From Rhodanobacter sp. C03 (lineage in GTDB: Bacteria > Pseudomonadota > Gammaproteobacteria > Xanthomonadales > Rhodanobacteraceae), in assembly GCF_002001175.1 (NCBI RefSeq), contig NZ_MUNT01000001.1, positions 124,001-188,000 on the forward strand: 64,000 nt of DNA. Direction: 5' to 3'. This document shows, one piece after another, positions 49,652 through 57,427 of this stretch. Below the pieces are notes generated by a model, which did no database searches, was not told where the DNA came from, and was given only the letters and a program-made list of their open reading frames with translations. Positions within the stretch are counted from its first letter, which is position 1, and the number at the start of each line of letters is the position of its first letter. The position numbers and the translations under genes are program-made.

Positions 49652-50398
49652 ATGTCCGTCATCACGTTGCCAGCCGTATCCCGGCCGGTCTCCCGTTGGC
49701 TTGCGCTGGCCACGCTGGTGGTCGCGCTGGGCGCGATCGTCGGCGCACTGATGGCCAGCGGTGCGGCCAGTGCGGTTTGGCTGTGGCTGCACTGGCTGTG
49801 CAAGCCGCTGGCCACGGTGTTGATCCTGTTGCTGGCATGGCGCACACAGCCGCCGCTGTCTGTGCGCTACCAGCGCTGGATACTGGTTGGTATCGTCTGC
49901 TCGCTGCTGGGCGATGTGTTGCTGATGCTGCCGCAGGATCTGTTCGTGCCAGGACTCGTGGCGTTCCTGTGTGGTCACCAGTGTTTTATCGCGGCCTTCA
50001 TCGGCGACAGCCGTTTTGGTGCGCGGCCGTGGTGGTTGCTCGCCAGCCTCGCCTACGGCGCGATCAATCTGTATTTGCTGTGGGATTCGATCGCGGCACC
50101 GCTGCGGTTGCCGGTGATCGTCTACGTCGTGGTGCTGTCCAGCATGGGCGGGCAGGCACTCGCACGTGCATGGACGTTTGTACGGCGTGGCGATGCGCAG
50201 GCTGGCAGCGCGCGGCGCGCCGCTGTGGGCGCCATGCTGTTCATGCTCAGCGACAGCGTGCTGGCGTGGAATCGCTTTCACGCTGCGATCCCGTTATCGA
50301 GCCTGTGGGTGTTGTCGACGTATTATCTGGCCTTGTGGTGGATCGCGCGCTCGGTGCAGCGCGACGACATCCTGGTCGGGGCAGGTGCTGCACAGTGA
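49652..50398 (+). CDS. YhhN/TMEM86-type lysoplasmalogenase-like membrane protein
   Basis: 248 aa, about eight hydrophobic helices. YhhN-family landmarks are the charged pair in HWLCKPLATVLILLL, SLLGDVLLMLPQDLF with its Asp, and FMLSDSVLAWNRF near residue 200. Characterised relatives hydrolyse the vinyl-ether bond of lysoplasmalogens. The gene lies 60 bp after glpQ, and its stop overlaps the next gene's GTG start by 4 bp (GTGA), so it is cotranslated with an alkylglycerol-monooxygenase-like protein. Confidence 0.85.
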   Translation: MSVITLPAVSRPVSRWLALATLVVALGAIVGALMASGAASAVWLWLHWLCKPLATVLILLLAWRTQPPLSVRYQRWILVGIVCSLLGDVLLMLPQDLFVPGLVAFLCGHQCFIAAFIGDSRFGARPWWLLASLAYGAINLYLLWDSIAAPLRLPVIVYVVVLSSMGGQALARAWTFVRRGDAQAGSARRAAVGAMLFMLSDSVLAWNRFHAAIPLSSLWVLSTYYLALWWIARSVQRDDILVGAGAAQ

Positions 50399-51657
50399 AC
50401 ACGTCGGAACTCATCATCACCTGGGCCACCCCGGTGTTTTTCCTGCTGATCGGGATCGAACTGCTGGTGGCGAAGTTGCGTGGCCGGCGCGCGTACGCCA
50501 CCAATGACGCGATGAACAGCATCGGGCTGGGGGTGATCTCGCAGGTCGTTGGCGTGTTCAGCAAGCTGCTGACCTTCGGCATCTACGCCTGGTGCGTGCA
50601 GCATCTGGCGCTGTTCACGCTGCCGGCGGACAGCCTGTGGGTGTGGGCTGGCGCCTTGCTGCTGTACGACTTCTGCTACTACTGGTTGCACCGCTGCGGA
50701 CACGAGGTGAACATCTTGTGGGCCGCGCACGTGGTGCATCACCAGAGCGAGCACTACAACTTGTCGACCGCGTTGCGCCAGACCGGCAGCGGCGTGCTGT
50801 TGAGCTGGCTGTTCTACCTGCCGCTGGCCGTGCTCGGCGTACCGCTGAAGGTGTTCGTGATCGTGGCGCTGATCGACCTGCTGTACCAGTTCTGGGTGCA
50901 TACCGAACAGATCGGCCGGCTCGGCTGGTTCGACCGGGTGTTCTGCTCGCCGTCCAACCATCGCGCGCATCACGCGGTGAACGATCGCTATCTCGACCGC
51001 AACTACGGCGGCATCCTGATCGTGTGGGACCGGCTGTTCGGCAGTTTCGTCGAGGAAGACGACAACGATCCGCCGGTCTACGGCACGCGCTCGCCACTGC
51101 GCAGCTGGAATCCGCTATGGGCGAATGCCGAGGTGTACTGGCACACGGCGGTGGATGCGTGGCACGCGCAGCGCTGGCGCGACAAGCTGCTGCTGTGGAT
51201 CAAGCCACCGGGCTGGCGGCCGGCCGACGTGGCGGCGCGCTATCCGAAACCGGCCTTCGTGATGCCCAGCGAGCGTTTCGATCCGCCGGTGCCGAAGGCA
51301 TTGATGGTTTATGCCCTGGTGCAGTTCGCGCTGCTGCTGGGGATGACTACGCAGTTCCTGGGCATGGCCGGCAGCGCCAGCCTGCCGGCGTTGCTCGCTT
51401 ATGCGCTCTATCTGGTGGCCAGCCTGAGCGTGCTCGGCGCGCTGATGGAGCGGCGGCGCTGGGCGTTGTGGGTGGAAGGTCTGCGCGTGCTGCTGACTGC
51501 GCTGCTGCCGCCGTTGCTCGGTCGCTGGTTCGGTATCGACCATCTGGACGGCCATATCGCGCTCGCCATCGCGGCGGTGTTCGGGCTCAGCGCCTTGGCA
51601 TTGCCGTGGCTGGGTCGGCCGGCTTCTGTTGCGGGTATGGCTTCCGTGGCGAATTGA
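50395..51657 (+). CDS. Alkylglycerol monooxygenase-like fatty acid hydroxylase family protein
   Basis: 420 aa, GTG start overlapping the lysoplasmalogenase stop. The di-iron His clusters are YYWLHRCGHEVN (HX3H), AAHVVHHQSEHYN (HX2HH plus H) and NHRAHHAVN (HX2HH). The C-terminal third adds four or five hydrophobic segments (PKALMVYALVQFALLLGM onward), giving the long form seen in alkylglycerol-monooxygenase-like relatives. AGMO cleaves the ether bond of alkylglycerols. The pairing with a lysoplasmalogenase supports an ether-lipid role, but the substrate is inferred. Confidence 0.8.
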   Translation: MNTSELIITWATPVFFLLIGIELLVAKLRGRRAYATNDAMNSIGLGVISQVVGVFSKLLTFGIYAWCVQHLALFTLPADSLWVWAGALLLYDFCYYWLHRCGHEVNILWAAHVVHHQSEHYNLSTALRQTGSGVLLSWLFYLPLAVLGVPLKVFVIVALIDLLYQFWVHTEQIGRLGWFDRVFCSPSNHRAHHAVNDRYLDRNYGGILIVWDRLFGSFVEEDDNDPPVYGTRSPLRSWNPLWANAEVYWHTAVDAWHAQRWRDKLLLWIKPPGWRPADVAARYPKPAFVMPSERFDPPVPKALMVYALVQFALLLGMTTQFLGMAGSASLPALLAYALYLVASLSVLGALMERRRWALWVEGLRVLLTALLPPLLGRWFGIDHLDGHIALAIAAVFGLSALALPWLGRPASVAGMASVAN

Positions 51658-51662
51658 AGGGC

Positions 51663-51686
51663 GTCGCGGCTGAAGCCGCTCCTACA
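51663..51686. repeat. Single 'GTAGGAGCGGCTTCAGCCGCGAC' element
   Basis: One copy (reverse orientation, GTCGCGGCTGAAGCCGCTCC...) of the dispersed element that forms an inverted pair at 28961-29040. It lies just after the stop of the alkylglycerol-monooxygenase-like gene. Confidence 0.85.
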
Positions 51687-51768
51687 GTTCCAGCGGTCGT
51701 GTTGCAGTGCGCTGTGTGTGTCCGGGCGCATTCGCTATGATCGCCGCTTGCTTCCACAGGGTCAGGCG

Positions 51769-53265
51769 ATGAGTTTCTTCAGCAAATTGGTGCGGCACAA
51801 GTCGGTCGAGCAGTTGCAGGCGGAGGTGGGCTCGCGTGGCGATTTCCGCCGCGTGCTGGGCTTGTGGCAGCTCACCGCGATCGGCATCGGCGGCATCATC
51901 GGCGTCGGCATCTTCGTGCTGGCCGGCCAGCAGGCTGCTACTAATGCCGGCCCGGCAGTCGCGCTGAGCTTCATCATTGCGGGTCTCGGCAGTGCCTGCG
52001 CGGCACTCTGCTATGCCGAGTTCGCCGGGTTGATCCCGGTCACCGGCAGCGCGTACACCTACGGCTACGCGGTGCTCGGCGAGTTCGTCGCCTGGATCAT
52101 CGGCTGGGATCTGCTGCTGGAATACGCGCTGGTGGTCGCGGTGGTGGCGATCGGCTGGTCCGGCTATGTGCAGGTGCTGTTGACCTCCGCCGGCGTGCAT
52201 CTGCCGGAGTGGGCGCAGCAGAGCATGAGCGCGCAGACCATGCAGTATTACCTGCAGCAAGTGTTCGGCGCGCACGGCGCGACCGCGATCGCCGCACCCA
52301 GCGACGGTCATCGTTTCAACGTGATCGCCGCCGGTGTCTCGGTAGCGGTGGCGGTGCTGCTGACCGTGCGCACCGAATGGGGCGCGCGCTTCAACACGGC
52401 GGTGGTGACGATCAAGGTGATCGGCGTGCTGCTGGTGGTGCTGGTGGGCGTGTTCTACATCAATACCGCGAACTGGCATCCATTCATTCCCGCGCGCGTG
52501 GTCGATGCCACCACCGGCCTCGGCCACTTCGGCTGGCAGGGCGTGCTGACCGGCGCCAGCGTGGTGTTCTTCGCGGTGTTCGGCTACGACACGCTGACCA
52601 CCGCGGCGGAAGAGGCCAAGCATCCGCAGCGTGATCTGCCGCGCGCGGTGCTGCTGTCGCTGGCGATCGCGATGGTGTTGTACATCGCGGTGTCGCTGGT
52701 ACTCACCGGCATCACGCCGTACAGCCACCTCGGCGGTGATGCGTCGGTGTCCGATGCGTTCGAATCGATTGGCCTGCACTGGCTCAGCATCATCATCGCG
52801 ATCGCCGCGGTGATCGGCGTCACCAGCGTGCTGTTCGCCTTCATGCTGGGCGCGGCGCGGATCTGGTTTGCGCTGGCGCGTGATGGCCTGCTGCCGGCGT
52901 GGTTCGCCAAGGTCAGTCCGCGCTTCGGCACGCCGGCGCGGCCGACCATCATCCTTGGGTTGTTTACCGCACTGATCGCCGGCCTGCTGCCGATCGGCGA
53001 GGTGGCCGAGCTGGTAAACATCGGCACGCTGAGTGCCTTCATCATCATTTGCGGTTCGATCATGCTGCTGCGTGTGCGCAGGCCCGACTTGCAGCGCAAC
53101 TTCCGCACGCCGGCGGTGTGGTTCACCGCTCCGCTGGGCATCGTGTTCTCAGCGGTGCTGATCTATGGCCTGCCGTGGATCACCTACGAACGCTTTGTGA
53201 TCTGGATGGCGCTGGGCTGCGTGATCTATTTCGCGTACGGCATTCGACACAGCAAGCTGGCATGA
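51769..53265 (+). CDS. APC-family amino acid permease
   Basis: 498 aa with twelve or more hydrophobic helices, inner membrane. The first helix has the unwound glycine motif TAIGIGGIIGVGIFVLAG near residue 40, and FFAVFGYDTLTTAAEEAKHPQRDLP is the conserved sixth-helix and loop region of cationic amino-acid-transporter-like permeases. The N-terminus FFSKLVRHKSVEQLQAEV is typical of the YfnA/CAT branch. Substrate not assigned. Starts at ATG 51769. Confidence 0.9.
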   Translation: MSFFSKLVRHKSVEQLQAEVGSRGDFRRVLGLWQLTAIGIGGIIGVGIFVLAGQQAATNAGPAVALSFIIAGLGSACAALCYAEFAGLIPVTGSAYTYGYAVLGEFVAWIIGWDLLLEYALVVAVVAIGWSGYVQVLLTSAGVHLPEWAQQSMSAQTMQYYLQQVFGAHGATAIAAPSDGHRFNVIAAGVSVAVAVLLTVRTEWGARFNTAVVTIKVIGVLLVVLVGVFYINTANWHPFIPARVVDATTGLGHFGWQGVLTGASVVFFAVFGYDTLTTAAEEAKHPQRDLPRAVLLSLAIAMVLYIAVSLVLTGITPYSHLGGDASVSDAFESIGLHWLSIIIAIAAVIGVTSVLFAFMLGAARIWFALARDGLLPAWFAKVSPRFGTPARPTIILGLFTALIAGLLPIGEVAELVNIGTLSAFIIICGSIMLLRVRRPDLQRNFRTPAVWFTAPLGIVFSAVLIYGLPWITYERFVIWMALGCVIYFAYGIRHSKLA

Positions 53266-53301
53266 ACCGGTGCAGTACGAGGCGGTTTGTGCCTGATTTG
53301 A

Positions 53302-54405
53302 TCAGGCGCTGACAATGCGGTCGCGGCCGCCGTTCTTGGCCTGACGCATGGCCTTGTCCGCATGTGCGAGCAGGGTCTCGATCGCCTCGCCGGGGTAGTT
53401 GCACTCGGCGATACCGATGCTGACGGTCAGTACGCCGTCCGGGCGCCGGATCGCATGCACGGCCCGGCGCAACTGTTCGGCGCGCTGGGCGGCCTGCTGC
53501 AGGTTGAGTCCGGGCAGCAGGATCGCGAATTCCTCGCCGCCGATGCGGCCGATCAGGTCGGTCTGGCGCATCTGCGCCCGCAAGGTCGCGGCCAGCGCGA
53601 TGAGTGCGGCATCGCCGGCGGCATGACCATGATCGTCATTGAGCTGCTTGAAGTGGTCTGCATCCAGAAACAGCATGCACACCGGCTTGTGTTCGCGGCA
53701 GATGTCATGCAGGGCAAGCCGCGCCAGCTCGAGAAAGCGATTGCGCCGCAGCAGGCCGGTCAGGCCGTCGGTGTTGGCCTGCTCGCGCAGTTGGCGTTCG
53801 AGCCGGTACTGTTCGAACAAGGTGCGCGCCATGAAGCCGCGCAGCACCGCCGACAGCGCGATGGCGATCGCCATGTAGACGACGTACTGCACCACGTGCA
53901 CGCCGTTGCCAGTGCGAAGCAGCAGCATCGGCAACGGCCCGAACGCGCACAAGGCCATCGCGATGGCGAAGTCCCAGGCTTCCAGCCAGACCACCGATGA
54001 GGCCACCGGCAGCAACAGGCCCGGCATGACCCAAGGCTGCCCCTGCACGCGGCCGATGCCATTGAGGTTGATGCCGATTTCCAGCAGCAGCACGCACAGC
54101 AGGGTCAGCAGGCTGAGCAGTCGCGGTTGCTGCACGCGTCGAACTGCCGCCGCCACCAGGAACAGTGGGAGGAGCGGTGTCAGTCGCAGCGACAGTGACA
54201 GCGGTGAGGCGCTGAACACGGTGGCGGCGCCGGTAGCCGTTACGTAAGCCAGCACCGCCACCAGCATCAGCGCATGAATCATCGGCCTCATCTGCTGCGC
54301 CAGATAGCGAATGTATTCGCGGTGCTGCTCCGGGTTGTCGGTGCGCTGCGGATTCGGAAACAGGGCGTGCATGCGGGTCTTGGCGCTGGGAGTAGGTGTG
54401 GTCAT
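53302..54405 (-). CDS. Membrane diguanylate cyclase (GGDEF)
   Basis: 367 aa. Five or six N-terminal hydrophobic helices (about residues 45-205) form a MASE-like membrane sensor. A short coiled linker precedes the GGDEF domain (TDGLTGLLRRNRF to the end). The active-site signature is GGEEF, and RQTD five residues before it forms the product-inhibition site, so the enzyme is probably active and feedback-controlled. It synthesises cyclic di-GMP. Convergent with the permease gene. The ATG at 54405 is favoured over an upstream start, although its ribosome site is weak. Confidence 0.9.
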   Translation of the reverse strand: MTTPTPSAKTRMHALFPNPQRTDNPEQHREYIRYLAQQMRPMIHALMLVAVLAYVTATGAATVFSASPLSLSLRLTPLLPLFLVAAAVRRVQQPRLLSLLTLLCVLLLEIGINLNGIGRVQGQPWVMPGLLLPVASSVVWLEAWDFAIAMALCAFGPLPMLLLRTGNGVHVVQYVVYMAIAIALSAVLRGFMARTLFEQYRLERQLREQANTDGLTGLLRRNRFLELARLALHDICREHKPVCMLFLDADHFKQLNDDHGHAAGDAALIALAATLRAQMRQTDLIGRIGGEEFAILLPGLNLQQAAQRAEQLRRAVHAIRRPDGVLTVSIGIAECNYPGEAIETLLAHADKAMRQAKNGGRDRIVSA

Positions 54406-54621
54406 CACCCTGCATCCAGCAAGATGGATGCCATGAACGCTTGCAGATGGCCACCGCCGACTGCGCCGGCATGCGGTCATGACCTTCGGCATGGGTTAAG
54501 CGCAGTGTGACGGGGCTAGCATCGACCCCTTGAATCCGTGCCATGGCGCGGATTCCCTGCATCTGACCGGTCTGGCAGCCCGGTTGGGCAGGTGTCCGAA
54601 TCACCCCATCCATGCCGGAGA

Positions 54622-56526
54622 ATGCTTTTGAAAGTCACCCGCCTCGCTTCCGCCCTTGCCGCCACCGCCTTCGGGCTGGCCAGTTTCGCCGCACTGGCGG
54701 ATGTCCCGGCGCCGCAGGATGTGCCGTACCAGGGCACCTTGAAGATCAGCGTGGATGCCACCGACGTGGCCCATCGCATCTTCCGCGTGCACGAGGTGGT
54801 GCCGGCGCAGCCGGGTCCGCTGACCCTGCTGTACCCGCAGTGGCTGCCGGGCAATCATTCACCGACCGGCCCGATCGACAAGCTGGCCGGGCTGGTGGTG
54901 AGCGCGAACGGCAAGGTGTTGCCATGGAAGCGCGATACGCTGAATGTCTACGCGTTCCACGTCGAGGTGCCGCAGGGCGCCAGCAGCGTCGAGCTGGATT
55001 TCCAGTTCCTGTCGCCGCAGAGCACCCGCGAGGGCCGCGTGGTGATGACGCCGGAAATGCTCAACCTGCAGTGGAACGCCAACACGGTGTATCCGGCCGG
55101 CTACTACAGTCGGCGCATCATGGCCGAAGCCAGTGTGAAGTTTCCCGCCGGCTGGCAATTCGGCAGCGCGCTGGAAGTGGCCTCGCATGATGGCGACACG
55201 GTGAACTTCAAGCCGATCACGTACAACGACCTGGTCGATTCGCCGATCTACGCCGGCAAGTATTTCAAGCGCGTCGACCTGGATCCGGGCGCGAAAGCGC
55301 CGGTGCACATGGACATCGTGGCGGATGCGCCGAAGTATCTGGAGATCACCCCGGCGCAGCTGAAGGTGCACCAGAACCTGGTGCAGCAGATGTACAAGAT
55401 GTATGGCGCGCATCACTACGACCACTACGACTTCCTTTTCTCGCTCAGCGACAAGATGAGCGGTAACGGGCTGGAGCATCACCGCTCCAGCGAGGACGGC
55501 GTCGGCACCGGCTACTTCACCGAATGGGACAAGAACTCGGTGGTGCGCGATCTGCTGCCGCACGAATTCAACCATTCGTGGGATGGCAAGTACCGCCGGC
55601 CGGCCGACCTGTGGACGCCGAACTTCAACGTGGCGATGCAGGATTCGCTGCTGTGGGTGTACGAGGGCCAGACCCAGTTCTGGGGCTACGTGATGGCCGC
55701 GCGCTCGGGCCTGTGGACCGACGAGCAGACCCGCGACATGCTGGCCTTCGTTGCCGCCACCTACGACCAGGGTCGCCCCGGGCTCGCCAGCTGGCGCAAC
55801 ATTCAGGACACCACCAACGACCCGATCATCGCCCAGCGCGCACCGCTGCCGTACCGCAACTACCAGGCCAGCGAGGACTATTACTCCGGCGGCCAGATGA
55901 TCTGGCTCGACGTCGATGCCCGCCTGCGCGAGCTGAGCAAGGGCAAGCATTCCATCGACGATTTCGGCAAGGCGTTCTTCGGCATGGCCAACGGCGAGTG
56001 GGCCGCCAATACCTATACCTTCGACGACGTGGTGAAGACGCTCAACGGTATCGAGCCGTTCGACTGGGCCAGCTATCTGCGCACGCGCCTGGACGGTCAC
56101 GGTCCGCTGATCGGCGGCATCGAGGGTCACGGCTGGAAGCTGGTCTATACCGACCAGCCCTCGGCGGCGGTGAAGGCGGTGGAAGCACGTCGGCACACCG
56201 CCGACCTCACCTACTCGATCGGCCTCTCGGTCGGCAAGGATGGCGCGATCGGCGACGTGCTGTGGGACGGCCCGGCGTTCAAGGCCGGCATCTCGCCGGG
56301 CATGAGCGTGATCGCCGTCAACGGCCACGACTACGACGCCGATGCACTCAAGGATGCGGTTACCGCCGCGGCGAAGGACAAGAGCCAGGGCATCGAGCTG
56401 CTGGTGAAGAACTTCGACCAGTACAAGACCATCCGCGTCGACTACCACGACGGCCTGAAATACCCGCACCTGGTACGCGACAGCAGCAAGCCCGACACGC
56501 TGGCCAACCTGCTCAAGGCACGCTGA
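54622..56526 (+). CDS. M61 family glycyl aminopeptidase-like protein with PDZ domain
   Basis: 634 aa with a signal peptide (LASALAATAFGLASFAALA-DV). An N-terminal beta domain precedes the peptidase_M61 catalytic region with LLPHEFNHSWDGKYRRPADLW near residue 313. HEXXH is present as HEFNH, and the third ligand is probably in WVYEGQTQFWGYV. A C-terminal PDZ domain (GLSVGKDGAIGDVLWDGPAFKAGISPG) is at about 540-610. A TTG at 54628 with GGAGA 6 nt upstream is an equally good start, two codons later. Acts in the periplasm. Confidence 0.9.
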   Translation: MLLKVTRLASALAATAFGLASFAALADVPAPQDVPYQGTLKISVDATDVAHRIFRVHEVVPAQPGPLTLLYPQWLPGNHSPTGPIDKLAGLVVSANGKVLPWKRDTLNVYAFHVEVPQGASSVELDFQFLSPQSTREGRVVMTPEMLNLQWNANTVYPAGYYSRRIMAEASVKFPAGWQFGSALEVASHDGDTVNFKPITYNDLVDSPIYAGKYFKRVDLDPGAKAPVHMDIVADAPKYLEITPAQLKVHQNLVQQMYKMYGAHHYDHYDFLFSLSDKMSGNGLEHHRSSEDGVGTGYFTEWDKNSVVRDLLPHEFNHSWDGKYRRPADLWTPNFNVAMQDSLLWVYEGQTQFWGYVMAARSGLWTDEQTRDMLAFVAATYDQGRPGLASWRNIQDTTNDPIIAQRAPLPYRNYQASEDYYSGGQMIWLDVDARLRELSKGKHSIDDFGKAFFGMANGEWAANTYTFDDVVKTLNGIEPFDWASYLRTRLDGHGPLIGGIEGHGWKLVYTDQPSAAVKAVEARRHTADLTYSIGLSVGKDGAIGDVLWDGPAFKAGISPGMSVIAVNGHDYDADALKDAVTAAAKDKSQGIELLVKNFDQYKTIRVDYHDGLKYPHLVRDSSKPDTLANLLKAR

Positions 56527-56609
56527 GGTTCACCGGCCGCGCTCACGGATCTCCCGGGGCGCGGAACGGACGAGGGTGCTTGGCCATGGCCAAACCAGTC
56601 GCCAGCTCG

Positions 56610-56638
56610 TCCACGCCCCTCGGCAACTCCGCTATACT
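56610..56638 (+). promoter_or_regulatory. Promoter of tRNA-Arg
   Basis: A near-consensus -10, TATACT (56633-56638), lies about 49 nt upstream of the tRNA, with a poor -35 (TCCACG at 56610-56615) 17 nt before it. Confidence 0.45.
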
Positions 56639-56686
56639 GCGCTCCCCGTGGTGTCGGCATTTGCCCTTCACCACGCGGCCATACAT

Positions 56687-56763
56687 GCGCCCGTAGCTCA
56701 GCTGGATAGAGTACTGCCCTCCGAAGGCAGGGGTCGTGGGTTCGAATCCCGCCGGGCGCACCA
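56687..56763 (+). tRNA. tRNA-Arg (anticodon CCG)
   Basis: 77-nt cloverleaf including encoded CCA. The 7-bp acceptor stem is GCGCCCG/CGGGCGC, the D-arm contains AGCTCAGCTGGATAGAGT, and the anticodon stem CTGCC/GGCAG closes the loop CTCCGAA with anticodon CCG. The T-arm is GTGGGTTCGAATCCCGC. It reads CGG codons. The acceptor 3' end is followed within 100 bp by a mobile-element relic. Confidence 0.97.
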
Positions 56764-56814
56764 TCTTTCCGTGATGCCTCCCATGTTGTGCGTTAAGCCA
56801 TAAATTGGCCACGC

Positions 56815-56838
56815 GCACATGCACATGCACATGCACAT
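56815..56838. repeat. Hexanucleotide tandem repeat (GCACAT)4
   Basis: Four perfect copies of GCACAT, 52 bp after the tRNA and abutting the end of the transposase relic. It translates as Met-Cys repeats in the decayed frame and may vary in copy number by slippage. Confidence 0.9.
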
Positions 56839-56844
56839 GTTGCT

Positions 56845-57224
56845 GGCATAGCGAACGGTGCTGGTGGAATGCTCAGTGCGCAATGCACGCCGCTCACTCA
56901 GTCCCTGGGAAATCATCTGCCGCACCAGCAGCCGTCGTGCCGATGCGGTTACCACTTTTTCGCAGCGCTTCGCGAGTGACCTCGATTCCAGCATCGACTC
57001 GGCCAGCAGCTTCTTCAGCCGCGTGTTCTCCGTCTCCAGTTCGCGCAGGCGCTTGGCCTCGGACACCTCAGGCTGCCGAACTTGTTGCGCCACAGGTGGT
57101 AGCTGGCCTCCGAGAAGCCGTGGTGGCGGCACAGCTCCTTCACTGCCAAACCTGACTCGACTTCCCGCAGGAAGCCAATGATCTTTTCTTCCGAAAAATG
57201 CTTCTTCACGTCCGATCTCCTCAT
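56845..57224 (-). pseudogene. IS3-family transposase relic (OrfA plus start of OrfB)
   Basis: The frame starting at 57224 gives KKHFSEEKIIGFLREVESGL and KELCRHHGFSEASYHLWRNK, the helix-turn-helix of IS3 OrfA. A single-base frameshift near 57075 moves the match to another frame, which continues VSEAKRLRELETENTRLKKL and LAESMLE. It then jumps into an OrfB-like piece (VRQMISQGLSERRAL) and stops near 56845. OrfB's DDE region is missing. The element is therefore broken by a frameshift and a large 3' deletion. The 57225-57275 stretch (TCTAAAGCCTCGTGTTACTC) is probably the old left end. Confidence 0.85.
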
Positions 57225-57427
57225 CTCATGGGATCGGACTCTAAAGCCTCGTGTTACTCAGAATGGGGTGACGCCGCAACTGGTCCTGTGCGAACCGAGC
57301 AAAATTGGATATATGAAATCACTTTCCGTTTAGGTATTGCTAATACTGCCAAAAATGCGTGCTGGTAGGGATTGTTCAAGGTGCGTGCACCACCTCAATG
57401 ATTTTTCCAAAATCCGAGGGAATCTGG

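Noticed and set aside
49648-50394. Extension of the alkylglycerol-monooxygenase-like frame over the lysoplasmalogenase gene
   Set aside because: The YhhN-type gene in the other frame has clear membrane-helix and family motifs; the extension is its shadow, and the GTG at 50395 is the sensible start.
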